From the NCBI RefSeq assembly GCF_012933655.1, contig NZ_JABBJJ010000088.1, positions 1-39,129 of the forward strand: DNA of 39,129 nt, read 5' to 3'. Made by a program: the position numbers and the translations under genes. The number at the start of each line of letters is the position of its first letter. Positions within the stretch are counted from its first letter, which is position 1. This DNA comes from Pyxidicoccus fallax. Lineage in GTDB: Bacteria; Myxococcota; Myxococcia; Myxococcales; Myxococcaceae. The notes under the pieces are model-generated. The model did no database searches, was not told the DNA's origin, and worked only from the letters and a program-made list of their open reading frames with translations. Below, piece by piece: positions 18,673 through 25,470 of the stretch.

Positions 18673-19103
18673 GCGAAACTCACACGCGCGGGAGCCGCAC
18701 GCTCCTGGGAGCCATGCTCCTCCTGTCTCAGCTGGGATGTCAGTTCTGGAAGAAGCAGTATGAGGCCCCCCTCGCACCACCAGAGGTCGCGGCCACCATC
18801 CAGTTTCCCGAGTGGAAGCAGGAGGAACTCCGCATCCTCCAAGGGCCGCACCTCAAGGCCCTGCAGATTGCCACCAACGACTTCCGCCCTCCAGGCAAGG
18901 CGCCCCCCAAGAACGCGGACGCGCTGACACAGTGCCTGCATCGACTGGACACCTACGATGTCTGGCTCATGCGCGGTGATGCAGTGACGTTCATCCACTT
19001 CACTCCCAAGGAAGATGAGCGCTGCGGAATCGAACCTCTCCCAGCCGATATTGGCGCGAGCTACGCAATCAGCGACGACGGCGTCATCCTCAAGCGTCAA
19101 TGA
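18669..19103 (+). CDS. Small lipoprotein coupled to the lipase gene
   Basis: The 144-residue precursor starts at TTG 18669, inside the stop of the lipase gene (TTGA overlap). TRGSRTLLGAMLLLSQLGC gives basic, hydrophobic and lipobox parts; the ATG at 18715 would leave too short a signal. The mature protein is about 120 residues with two further cysteines (LTQCLHR; ERCGIE) and no known domain. Its base composition looks visibly lower in GC than its neighbours, which hints at weaker constraint or transfer. It might help the lipase-like protein at the envelope, but that protein lacks an export signal. Confidence 0.65.
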   Translation: MSETHTRGSRTLLGAMLLLSQLGCQFWKKQYEAPLAPPEVAATIQFPEWKQEELRILQGPHLKALQIATNDFRPPGKAPPKNADALTQCLHRLDTYDVWLMRGDAVTFIHFTPKEDERCGIEPLPADIGASYAISDDGVILKRQ

Positions 19104-19153
19104 GGGGGGGAGTGCCTCGTCCACCCGCGCGACGCGCTCACCTGGGCTCCGTG

Positions 19154-20077
19154 TCACACCGCGGAGAGCAGCCGGGCCAGGCCCTTCCGCTTGAACTCCG
19201 CCGTGACGAAGTCCACGAACACGCGCGTCTTCGCGGGCAGCTGCCGGTGCCCGGGGTAGTAGAGCGCTATCGGGCCGATGTCCGCGTGCCAGTCCGGCAG
19301 CACCCGCACCAGCGTTCCCTCCCGCAGGTGCGGCACCACATCCACCGTCGACACGAAGGCGATGCCCAGTCCCATCAGGGCCGCCTGCGTGAGCGCCTCG
19401 GGGTCGTTGAAAATCACGCGCGCCGGCATCTCCCCGCCGACCTGGTCGCCCTCGCGGTTGCGCAGCGGCCACGTGCGGATGCGGCCGGTCTGCGGTGAGC
19501 GCAGCACCAGTCCATCATGGCGCTTCAGGTCCGCGGGCCTCCGGGGCGGCGCGCGCAGCGCCAGGTACGATGGCGAGGCCACCGCGACGATGTGGGCCCG
19601 CGCCAGCTCACGCGCCGCCATCCCCGTGGGCAGCTCGAAGCCGCCGCCAATCGCCGCGTCGAAGCCTTCCTTGATGATGTCCACCCGCCGCGTGTCGAAG
19701 TGCCAGTCCGGGACGACGCCGGGGTACTTCGCGAGGAAGTCCTTCAACAACGGCACGAGGTAGCTCCGTCCGAGCACCGGCGCCATGCTCACCTTCAGCA
19801 TCCCGGACGGCTTGCCCGCCGACGTGGTCACGTTGGCGATGGCCGACTGGAGCGTGTCGAGCCCGCCGCTGACGTCCTGCAGGAAGCGCTCGCCCGACTC
19901 GGTCAGCGTCAGCCCGCGCGTGCTGCGCTGGAACAGTCGCACGCCCAGCTTCTTCTCCAGCCGCGCCACGTTCTGACTCACGCCCGCGGGTGTCAGCCCC
20001 AGGCTGCGCGCCGCCGCGGAGAAGCTCGAGGACTGCGCGCTGCGGACGAAGGACTCCAGCGTGATGAGGGTCTCCAT
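19154..20077 (-). CDS. LysR-family transcriptional regulator
   Basis: A 307-residue LysR protein. The N-terminal winged helix-turn-helix (1-60: LESFVRSAQSSSFSAAARSLG, then SQNVARLEKKLGVRLFQRSTRGLTLTESG) is followed by a linker helix and a two-lobed co-inducer domain (about 90-300). It belongs to the CrgA/YafC-like branch by its METLITLESFVR start. The inducer is unknown. It is divergent from the isochorismatase-family gene, and a perfect palindrome 30 nt before its start codon is a likely binding site. The reductase gene beyond may also be controlled. Confidence 0.93.
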   Translation of the reverse strand: METLITLESFVRSAQSSSFSAAARSLGLTPAGVSQNVARLEKKLGVRLFQRSTRGLTLTESGERFLQDVSGGLDTLQSAIANVTTSAGKPSGMLKVSMAPVLGRSYLVPLLKDFLAKYPGVVPDWHFDTRRVDIIKEGFDAAIGGGFELPTGMAARELARAHIVAVASPSYLALRAPPRRPADLKRHDGLVLRSPQTGRIRTWPLRNREGDQVGGEMPARVIFNDPEALTQAALMGLGIAFVSTVDVVPHLREGTLVRVLPDWHADIGPIALYYPGHRQLPAKTRVFVDFVTAEFKRKGLARLLSAV

Positions 20078-20107
20078 GCGCCGCGAGGTTAGAGGGCTCC
20101 GGGGCCG

Positions 20108-20128
20108 CTTTAAACATTGTGTTTAAAG
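20108..20128. promoter_or_regulatory. Perfect palindrome, probable LysR operator
   Basis: CTTTAAAC (20108-20115) and GTTTAAAG (20121-20128) are exact inverted repeats around the 5-nt centre ATTGT. This AT-rich island stands out in a GC-rich region and lies in the lysR/isochorismatase divergent gap. The size and symmetry fit a LysR dimer site that also autoregulates lysR. Confidence 0.7.
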
Positions 20129-20190
20129 AGCTTCGGCGAGCCGCCGGCTACTGGGCCAGGCGTCGCGTCGGCATTGTTCTTTCCATCAGC

Positions 20191-20220
20191 AACCCGGCGC
20201 CGCCGAGCGGGCGCCGGGTT
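20191..20220 (+). promoter_or_regulatory. Hairpin in the leader of the isochorismatase gene
   Basis: AACCCGGCGCC and GGCGCCGGGTT pair perfectly (11 bp) around an 8-nt loop, ending 38 nt before the ATG at 20259. No T-tract follows. If transcription starts upstream of it, it would fold in the mRNA leader. Confidence 0.4.
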
Positions 20221-20258
20221 CCAACCCACGCAGTCCCCCCCAACAACGGAGAACGACA

Positions 20259-20912
20259 ATGAACGCCACCAACTCGAAGGCCGGTCTCGGCGCGATGCTC
20301 ACCCCCGACAACTGCGCGCTCATCCTCATCGACCACCAGCCGTTCCAGTTCGCCGGCCTGCGCAGCCACGACACGCAGAGCATCATCAACAACGTGGTGG
20401 GCCTGGCGAAGGCCGCGAAGATGTTCAACGTGCCCACGCTGCTGACCACGGTGCTGGAGGAACGCGGCGGCTACCTCCTCCCGCAGCTCCAGGCCGTCTT
20501 CCCCGAGCAGAAGCCCATCAACCGCACCTTCATCAACACGTGGGAGGACACCCGCGTCGTCGAGTGGGTGAAGAAGACGGGCAAGAAGAAGATCGTCATG
20601 GCCGCGCTGTGGACGGAGATCTGCCTGGCCTTCCCGGTCATCCACGCGCTCGGCGAGGGCTACGAGGTCTACTTCGTCACCGACGCCTCGGGCGGCGTCT
20701 CCCTGGAGGCGCATGAGGTGGCCATCCAGCGCATGATCCAGGCCGGCGGCGTGCCCCTCACCTGGACCGTGTTCGCCTCCGAGCTGCAGCGCGACTGGGC
20801 CCGCACGGACACCGTGCCCAACCTGGCCAAGCTGCTGGTCGACCACATGGGCAACGTCGGCACTAGCTTCACCTGGGAGCAGCAGCTGCTCGCCACGCCC
20901 CCCGAGAAGTGA
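20259..20912 (+). CDS. Isochorismatase-family cysteine hydrolase (YcaC-like)
   Basis: The 217-residue protein has the family's first-strand aspartate (LILIDHQ, D25), the INTWED segment, and the catalytic cysteine in AALWTEICLAFP (C122), followed by EVYFVTDASGG. This layout is closest to YcaC-like hydrolases, whose natural substrates are unsettled. The place of the usual catalytic Lys looks like Arg (INRTF), as in that group. The ribosome-binding site CGGAG lies about 8 nt upstream. It is the first gene downstream of the LysR divergent region, so it is the likeliest LysR target. A hairpin follows its stop. Confidence 0.88.
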   Translation: MNATNSKAGLGAMLTPDNCALILIDHQPFQFAGLRSHDTQSIINNVVGLAKAAKMFNVPTLLTTVLEERGGYLLPQLQAVFPEQKPINRTFINTWEDTRVVEWVKKTGKKKIVMAALWTEICLAFPVIHALGEGYEVYFVTDASGGVSLEAHEVAIQRMIQAGGVPLTWTVFASELQRDWARTDTVPNLAKLLVDHMGNVGTSFTWEQQLLATPPEK

Positions 20913-20917
20913 AGCGC

Positions 20918-20955
20918 GGCTCCCCGGGGTCACCCGTGTGGGTGGCCCCCGAGCC
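20918..20955 (+). terminator. GC-rich hairpin after the isochorismatase gene
   Basis: GGCTC...GGGGTCACCC (20918-20935) pairs with GGGTGGCCCCCGAGCC (20940-20955) around a 4-nt GTGT loop, with one two-base bulge. It begins 5 nt past the stop codon. There is no T-run after it. It could end or thin out transcription before the reductase gene. Confidence 0.45.
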
Positions 20956-20997
20956 GTGCGGCACCATCACCGCATTCGAACGAATCAGGAGTGTGTC

Positions 20998-21594
20998 ATG
21001 AGGATTGGAATCATCGGCGCGGGCAGCATCGGTCAGGCCCTGGCGGGGCACATGGTGAAGTCCGGCCATGAAGTCGTCGTCAGCAACAGCCGCGGTCCGG
21101 AGTCGCTGGCGGGCCTCGTCGCGAAGCTCGGCCCCGGAGCGCGGGCGGGCACGCGGGAGGAGGCCGCGAAGGCGGAGCTGGTGGTGCTGTCGGTGCCGTG
21201 GGAGCAGGTGCCCGAGGCACTGTCCGGACTGCCCGCGTGGAACGGCCGCATCCTGCTCGACGCGACCAACCCGGTCCTCCTGCCCGGCTTCCGCCTCGCG
21301 GACCTGAAGGGGAGCACGTCGAGCGAAATCGTAGCGTCGCTCGCTCCGGGCGCACGGGTGGTGAAGGCCGCCAACACACTGCTCGCCGCCGTGCTCGCGG
21401 CGGACCCCAGGCACGCCACCGGCCGCCGCGTGCTCTTCATGTCCGGTGACGACGCGGGCGCGAAGACGGAGGTGCGCGGCCTCTTCGAAAAGGTGGGCTT
21501 CGCCCCCATCGACCTCGGCCCGCTGGCCAATGGGAAGCTGCAGCAGTTCCCCGGTGGCCCGCTCGCGGTCATCAACCTGCTCAAGCAGGATTGA
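20998..21594 (+). CDS. NADP oxidoreductase, coenzyme F420-dependent-like
   Basis: A 198-residue Rossmann protein. MRIGIIGAGSIGQALAGHMV carries GxGxxG (7-12), and VVVSNSRGPESL marks the phosphate-binding turn that favours NADP. VVLSVPWEQVPEAL and LLDATNPV are typical of the F420:NADP reductase-like family. Many bacterial members do not use F420. The start at 20998 has AGGAG about 8 nt upstream; the frame is open to 20938, but that part is not conserved. It lies 85 nt after the isochorismatase-family gene with a hairpin between, so co-transcription may be partial. Confidence 0.85.
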   Translation: MRIGIIGAGSIGQALAGHMVKSGHEVVVSNSRGPESLAGLVAKLGPGARAGTREEAAKAELVVLSVPWEQVPEALSGLPAWNGRILLDATNPVLLPGFRLADLKGSTSSEIVASLAPGARVVKAANTLLAAVLAADPRHATGRRVLFMSGDDAGAKTEVRGLFEKVGFAPIDLGPLANGKLQQFPGGPLAVINLLKQD

Positions 21595-21715
21595 TACTTG
21601 ATGACACGGTTGTATCGGCGTGTCGGGGGATGAGCGATTTCGTGACGATGTGACTTGGTTCCGCTCGCGGGGAATGGTTGCTTCCGCCTTCCCCCTCACC
21701 CTGAAAGGTGTACCC

Positions 21716-22129
21716 ATGCGGAACCTTCTTGCTGTGTCCCTCGTCTCGTTCTCCCTGCTCACCGTGGCCTGTGGCAGCGCGACGCCCGAGCAGACTCCGG
21801 CCCCCGCGGAGCAGAAGCAGGGCCTCAACGCCGTCGGCACGGGCTGTAACGCCGACTCGGAGTGCGCCAGCGGCCTGTGCTGGGTCGAGGCGGATTCGTA
21901 CCCGTACTACAACCCGTACTGGATTCGCGCCGACAGCTGCACCGAGGAGTGCGGCGGCCTCCAGGACACGTACTGCCAGCAGCTCGCCGCGGAGTACAAC
22001 GCTCCGTACCCCGAGCAGGCGCGCTGCATCCCCGCTCGCGGCGTCTACGACAACAACCCGGATGACCACTCCGTCTTCATCTGTGACCTGATTCCCGCCG
22101 GCCTCGGCAAGGTCCACTGGGTGGAGTAG
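21716..22129 (+). CDS. Small Cys-rich lipoprotein
   Basis: The 137-residue precursor starts MRNLLAVSLVSFSLLTVACG, with the lipobox LTVAC at about residue 19. The mature part has paired cysteines (GCNADSECASGLC, a motif common in myxobacterial secreted proteins) and a Tyr/Pro-rich stretch (SYPYYNPYWIR), then SCTEECGG and two more cysteines. These suggest a disulfide-bonded extracellular module. The start at 21716 is preferred over upstream codons because it alone yields a signal. Its stop abuts that of the convergent regulator gene with no spacing. Function unknown. Confidence 0.75.
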   Translation: MRNLLAVSLVSFSLLTVACGSATPEQTPAPAEQKQGLNAVGTGCNADSECASGLCWVEADSYPYYNPYWIRADSCTEECGGLQDTYCQQLAAEYNAPYPEQARCIPARGVYDNNPDDHSVFICDLIPAGLGKVHWVE

Positions 22130-23596
22130 TCACAACAGCCGCGCGAGCGCGCGGACGGCGTCGCGCAGCCCGGCGGGGCTCGTACCGGAGAATCCCAGTA
22201 CGAGCCCCTGCTCTTCACGGCGCCCCAGGTACAGCGGTGACAGCCTGCGAGCCCCGAGCCTCTTCGTGTCGGCGCGCTGGACGATGTCCAAATCACGCAG
22301 CCCTCGCGCGAGGAACGCGGTGACGTGCATGCCCGCCTCCGCCGCACCGGGCACCAGCCCTCCATCCACCTCGCGGCGCAAGGCATCCAGCAACACATCC
22401 CGGCGCTCCGCGTAGGCCAGCCGCATCTGCCGCAGGTGCGCCACGTAGTGCCCCGCCTCCATGAAGTGCGCCATCGCCGCCTGATGGAGCAGCGGCGCAT
22501 GTCCGTCCGTGGCGGCGCGCGCGGCGGTGAAGGCCTCCACCAGCGCGTCCGGCACCACGAGGAAGGCCAGCCGCAGCGAGGGAAACATCACCTTGTTGAA
22601 CGTGCCCGCGTAGAGGACACGCCCCGCCACATCCAGCCCCTGGATGGCCGCCAGCGGGCGCGTGGCGTAGCGGAACTCGCTGTCGTAGTCGTCCTCCAGG
22701 ACCCACGCGCGCGCGGAGCGGGCCCACTCCAGCAGCGCCAGCCGGCGGGGCAGGCTCAGCGTCACGCCCAGCGGGTACTGGTGGGAAGGCGTGACGTAGG
22801 CCAGCCGGGCCTTCGCGGCGCGGCTCACGCCCACGTCCACGCGGAGCCCCTCCGCGTCCACCGGCACGGGAAACACGCGCGCTCCCGCGGACTCGAACGC
22901 GGCCCGCGCGCCGAGGTAGCCCGGCTCCTCCAGCCACACGCCCTCCCCTTCATCCAGGAGCATCCGCGCGGACAAGTCCAACGCCTGCTGCGTGCTGGAG
23001 AGCACGAGCACCTGCCGCCACTCGCAGCGCACGCCGCGCGCCGTGCCCAGGTGCGCCGCGATGGCCTCTCGTAATGGACGGAAACCCGCGGGCTCGCCAG
23101 CGGTCATCGACTCCGGCCCCAGCAGCCGGGCCTGCCGGGCCACGGCGCGGCTCCACAGGCGCGTGGGGAACAGGTCCAGCGCGGGCAGGCACGGCGTGAA
23201 GGGCCGCACGTCCCGGGGCTCCGGCGGGAGCACGTCCCGCGACAGGCGCTGTCCCCGGCGTGACAGGACGGGCCTGGACTCCCGATGGCGCGGAGCGGAC
23301 GGCGAGGTCCGGGGCAGCCGGGCATGTTCCGGCAGGGCCACCACACTGCCGGAGCCCACGCGCCGCTCCAGGAAGCCCTCCGCGTCGAGCTGCGCGAACG
23401 CCCCCTCCACCGTGCCCCGGGACACGCCCAGCTCGCGGGACAGCGTGCGCGTGGAGGGCAGGCGGCTGCGCGGCGCGAGCGCACCGGAGAGGATGGACTC
23501 CCGCAGCCGCTCGTAGAGCTGGTGGTGCAGCGGCGCCCCTTCCCCGCTGTCCAGTGCGAGAAAAGGCAGTGACACCCCGGCGGCCCGCTTCGGCAT
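22130..23596 (-). CDS. MocR/PdxR-type regulator (GntR HTH fused to aminotransferase-like domain)
   Basis: About 488 residues from the ATG at 23596; the frame is open to 23716. A GntR winged HTH (PLHHQLYERLRESILSGALAPRSRLPSTRTLSRELGVSR within the first 75 residues) is joined by a linker to a fold-type I PLP domain. That domain has VLEDDYDSEFRY and the PLP lysine in GTFNKVMFPSLRLA. The family senses PLP or its adducts and controls vitamin B6, GABA or taurine genes, or unrelated neighbours. It is divergent from a rhodanese, its likeliest target. No B6 gene is in the window, so the ligand is open. Confidence 0.9.
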   Translation of the reverse strand: MPKRAAGVSLPFLALDSGEGAPLHHQLYERLRESILSGALAPRSRLPSTRTLSRELGVSRGTVEGAFAQLDAEGFLERRVGSGSVVALPEHARLPRTSPSAPRHRESRPVLSRRGQRLSRDVLPPEPRDVRPFTPCLPALDLFPTRLWSRAVARQARLLGPESMTAGEPAGFRPLREAIAAHLGTARGVRCEWRQVLVLSSTQQALDLSARMLLDEGEGVWLEEPGYLGARAAFESAGARVFPVPVDAEGLRVDVGVSRAAKARLAYVTPSHQYPLGVTLSLPRRLALLEWARSARAWVLEDDYDSEFRYATRPLAAIQGLDVAGRVLYAGTFNKVMFPSLRLAFLVVPDALVEAFTAARAATDGHAPLLHQAAMAHFMEAGHYVAHLRQMRLAYAERRDVLLDALRREVDGGLVPGAAEAGMHVTAFLARGLRDLDIVQRADTKRLGARRLSPLYLGRREEQGLVLGFSGTSPAGLRDAVRALARLL

Positions 23597-23636
23597 GGAC
23601 CCATGAAGCCAGGGCAGGGCCTCGTGAGCAACCGTC

Positions 23637-23687
23637 AAAATGGTCCATTCCTCTGGCACACATTGGCGCTGTCCGTCGGACCACTTC
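23637..23687. promoter_or_regulatory. Inverted repeat in the MocR-rhodanese divergent gap
   Basis: AAAATGGTCC (23637-23646) and its near complement GGACCACTTC (23678-23687) match at eight of ten positions, six of them in a row (TGGTCC/GGACCA). They are about three DNA turns apart. The positions and spacing suit a dimeric MocR protein that holds two separate half-sites. Confidence 0.4.
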
Positions 23688-23728
23688 AGGAGCACATTTC
23701 CGTGCGTCGCAGTCACCGGAGGCCTTCC

Positions 23729-24184
23729 ATGACCACGCCCGTTAGCCCCTTCTCATTCGTCCTCGAAACGCCCGCCGCCACGCCCGAGGAGGCTCGGCGT
23801 CACTTCCTCGCGAAGCTGTCCGTGGAGACGGACCCGGCCGACGTGCAGCTCGACCTGGAGCGCGGCAAGAAGGGCTTCGTCGTCGTGGACGTGCGCGCGA
23901 AGGAGGCCTACGCGGAGCGGCACGTGCCCGGCGCGTTCAACCTCCCCGCGCGCACCATCAGCGCGGAGACGACGGCGCACCTGAGCAAGGACGACGTCAT
24001 CATCACCTACTGCTGGGGCCCGGGCTGCAACGGCTCCACCAAGGCGGCGGCGCGCTTCGCCGCGCTGGGCTTCCGCGTGAAGGAGATGATTGGCGGCATC
24101 GAGTACTGGGTGAAGGAGGGCCACGCCACGGAGGGCACGGCTCCGCGCGGCACGCCCGTGTACGCGAAGCGCGGCGACACCTGA
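23729..24184 (+). CDS. Rhodanese-domain protein
   Basis: A single 151-residue rhodanese domain. VVVDVRAKEAYAERHVPGAFNLP is followed by the active-site loop ITYCWGPGCNGST, with the persulfide-forming cysteine C95 (a second Cys is at 100). It carries sulfane sulfur to an acceptor such as cyanide, thiols or proteins; the partner is unknown. The start at 23729 has CGGAGG about 7 nt before it; the frame is open to 23603. Its promoter lies in the gap shared with the MocR regulator. Convergent with the TonB-like gene 12 nt away, with no terminator seen. Confidence 0.9.
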   Translation: MTTPVSPFSFVLETPAATPEEARRHFLAKLSVETDPADVQLDLERGKKGFVVVDVRAKEAYAERHVPGAFNLPARTISAETTAHLSKDDVIITYCWGPGCNGSTKAAARFAALGFRVKEMIGGIEYWVKEGHATEGTAPRGTPVYAKRGDT

Positions 24185-24196
24185 GCGCCTCCGCGC

Positions 24197-25357
24197 TCAG
24201 TAGATGCCAATCAGGTGGATCTGCACCCTCGGGTTGCCGAGGAACTCCTTGAGCCGCCAGCGGGTGCGCATCCCGTCGTCGTGGATGCCCACGCCAGCAT
24301 CCCCCCCGGGCGGCGCATCCGCCTGGGCGAGCGCGTCGCGGAGCTGGGACATGGCCCACTCGTCGAAGGTCTTGTCGCCCGAGCCCTCGATGACCTTGAG
24401 CTCCACCAGCTTGCCGTCGCGGTCCTGCCGCACCTCGACCACGGCGGCGAGCGCGAGGACGGGCTCGGTGACGTCGATCATGTACATGTTCGCGGCGCGT
24501 CCGGCCTCCACCGCCGCCTGGAAGCGATTGCGCTGCTCCAGCCGGTGGTCACGCGGCCCGCTCGGCGCGATGGGGCTGCCCGTCTTGCCGAAGCGCTCGA
24601 TGGAGTCCACCTGCTCGCGCTTCATCCGCGCGGCCAGCACCTTCAGGTCCGGCGGCGGCGGGTTGACGAGCTTCTTCGAGAAGTCCTTCTGGAGCCGCGA
24701 GAAGTACGGACCGGGCGCCCCGCTCTCCGCGCGCGCGCTCGCCAGCGCGTCCTTCGCCCACCCGTCCACCTTCTGTCGCGCCTCTTCGGCCTCGCGCGCG
24801 GCGATGGCCTTCGGATCCGGCTCCGAGCCCGGAACGTTGCGAATCGTGCGCCCCGTGGACGGAGGCTTCCCCGTGAGGCCCTGTCCCAGCAGGTGGTCCG
24901 GAACCAGGATGGGCCGGTCCGGGTCCTTCGCGGCGACGCGCGGGGCGTCCTCCGCCAGGGGCGAGGGAGCCTCGGACGCCTCTGCGTTGCCTGGGGGCGC
25001 CGCGTCCTGGGGCGTGGTCGCCACGGGGGCCCTGGGCTCCTCTTCCCGCTTCGGCCGCTCCGCGCGGCGCGAGGGAGGAGGACTCACCCGGTCGGGCGGT
25101 CGCGCCGTCGGCTCCGGAGCAGGCGGCGTCTCGGGCTTCGCGGGTGGGGAGATGAACTCCAGCTCCACGACCTCACGCCGCGCCGAGGACGAGGAACGCG
25201 CGGACGGGACCCGCGACAGCGCGAAGAAGAGCGCCGCGTGCAGGAGCACCGAGAGCAGCAGTGTGAGGCCCAGCCGGGAGCGACGTGACACGGAGGACAG
25301 CTTGCCTCGCGAGGCGCCCCACGGGAAGCGCTCCGCGGTCCGAGGCCGACCTCTCAC
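24197..25357 (-). CDS. TonB-like energy-transducing protein
   Basis: The 386-residue protein has an N-terminal cytoplasmic tail and one membrane helix (about 29-50, GLTLLLSVLLHAALFFALS). Ser36 and His40 reproduce the SxxxH pattern with which TonB contacts ExbB/ExbD. A Pro/Glu/Arg-rich periplasm-spanning region (about 65-200) and a C-terminal alpha/beta domain with VVEVRQDRDGKLVELKVIEGSG, as in TonB C-terminal domains, follow. It should pass proton-motive force to an outer-membrane partner. No exbB, exbD or receptor gene is near. The start is GTG at 25357. Divergent from the beta-domain gene at 25471. Confidence 0.78.
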   Translation of the reverse strand: MRGRPRTAERFPWGASRGKLSSVSRRSRLGLTLLLSVLLHAALFFALSRVPSARSSSSARREVVELEFISPPAKPETPPAPEPTARPPDRVSPPPSRRAERPKREEEPRAPVATTPQDAAPPGNAEASEAPSPLAEDAPRVAAKDPDRPILVPDHLLGQGLTGKPPSTGRTIRNVPGSEPDPKAIAAREAEEARQKVDGWAKDALASARAESGAPGPYFSRLQKDFSKKLVNPPPPDLKVLAARMKREQVDSIERFGKTGSPIAPSGPRDHRLEQRNRFQAAVEAGRAANMYMIDVTEPVLALAAVVEVRQDRDGKLVELKVIEGSGDKTFDEWAMSQLRDALAQADAPPGGDAGVGIHDDGMRTRWRLKEFLGNPRVQIHLIGIY

Positions 25358-25453
25358 GCCATCCTGCCTGCTCTACACGAGCCCGGTCTGTTTCCTTGTA
25401 TTTCGTTGTTTGCCGATGGGCACTTCTCCCCTCCCCGGAAAAGCCGGGCGGCC

Positions 25454-25464
25454 CGGCGTACACT
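25454..25464 (+). promoter_or_regulatory. Putative -10 element (CGGCGTACACT)
   Basis: TACACT lies 6 nt before the ATG at 25471, and no Shine-Dalgarno is present between, so a leaderless message is possible. The GCCGGG/CCCGGC inverted repeat at 25443-25457 overlaps it. Confidence 0.3.
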
Positions 25465-25470
25465 CGGCCC

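Noticed and set aside
23653..23670. Sigma-54-like TGGCAC...GGC upstream of the rhodanese
   Set aside because: The GG-to-GC spacing is one base short of the required spacing.
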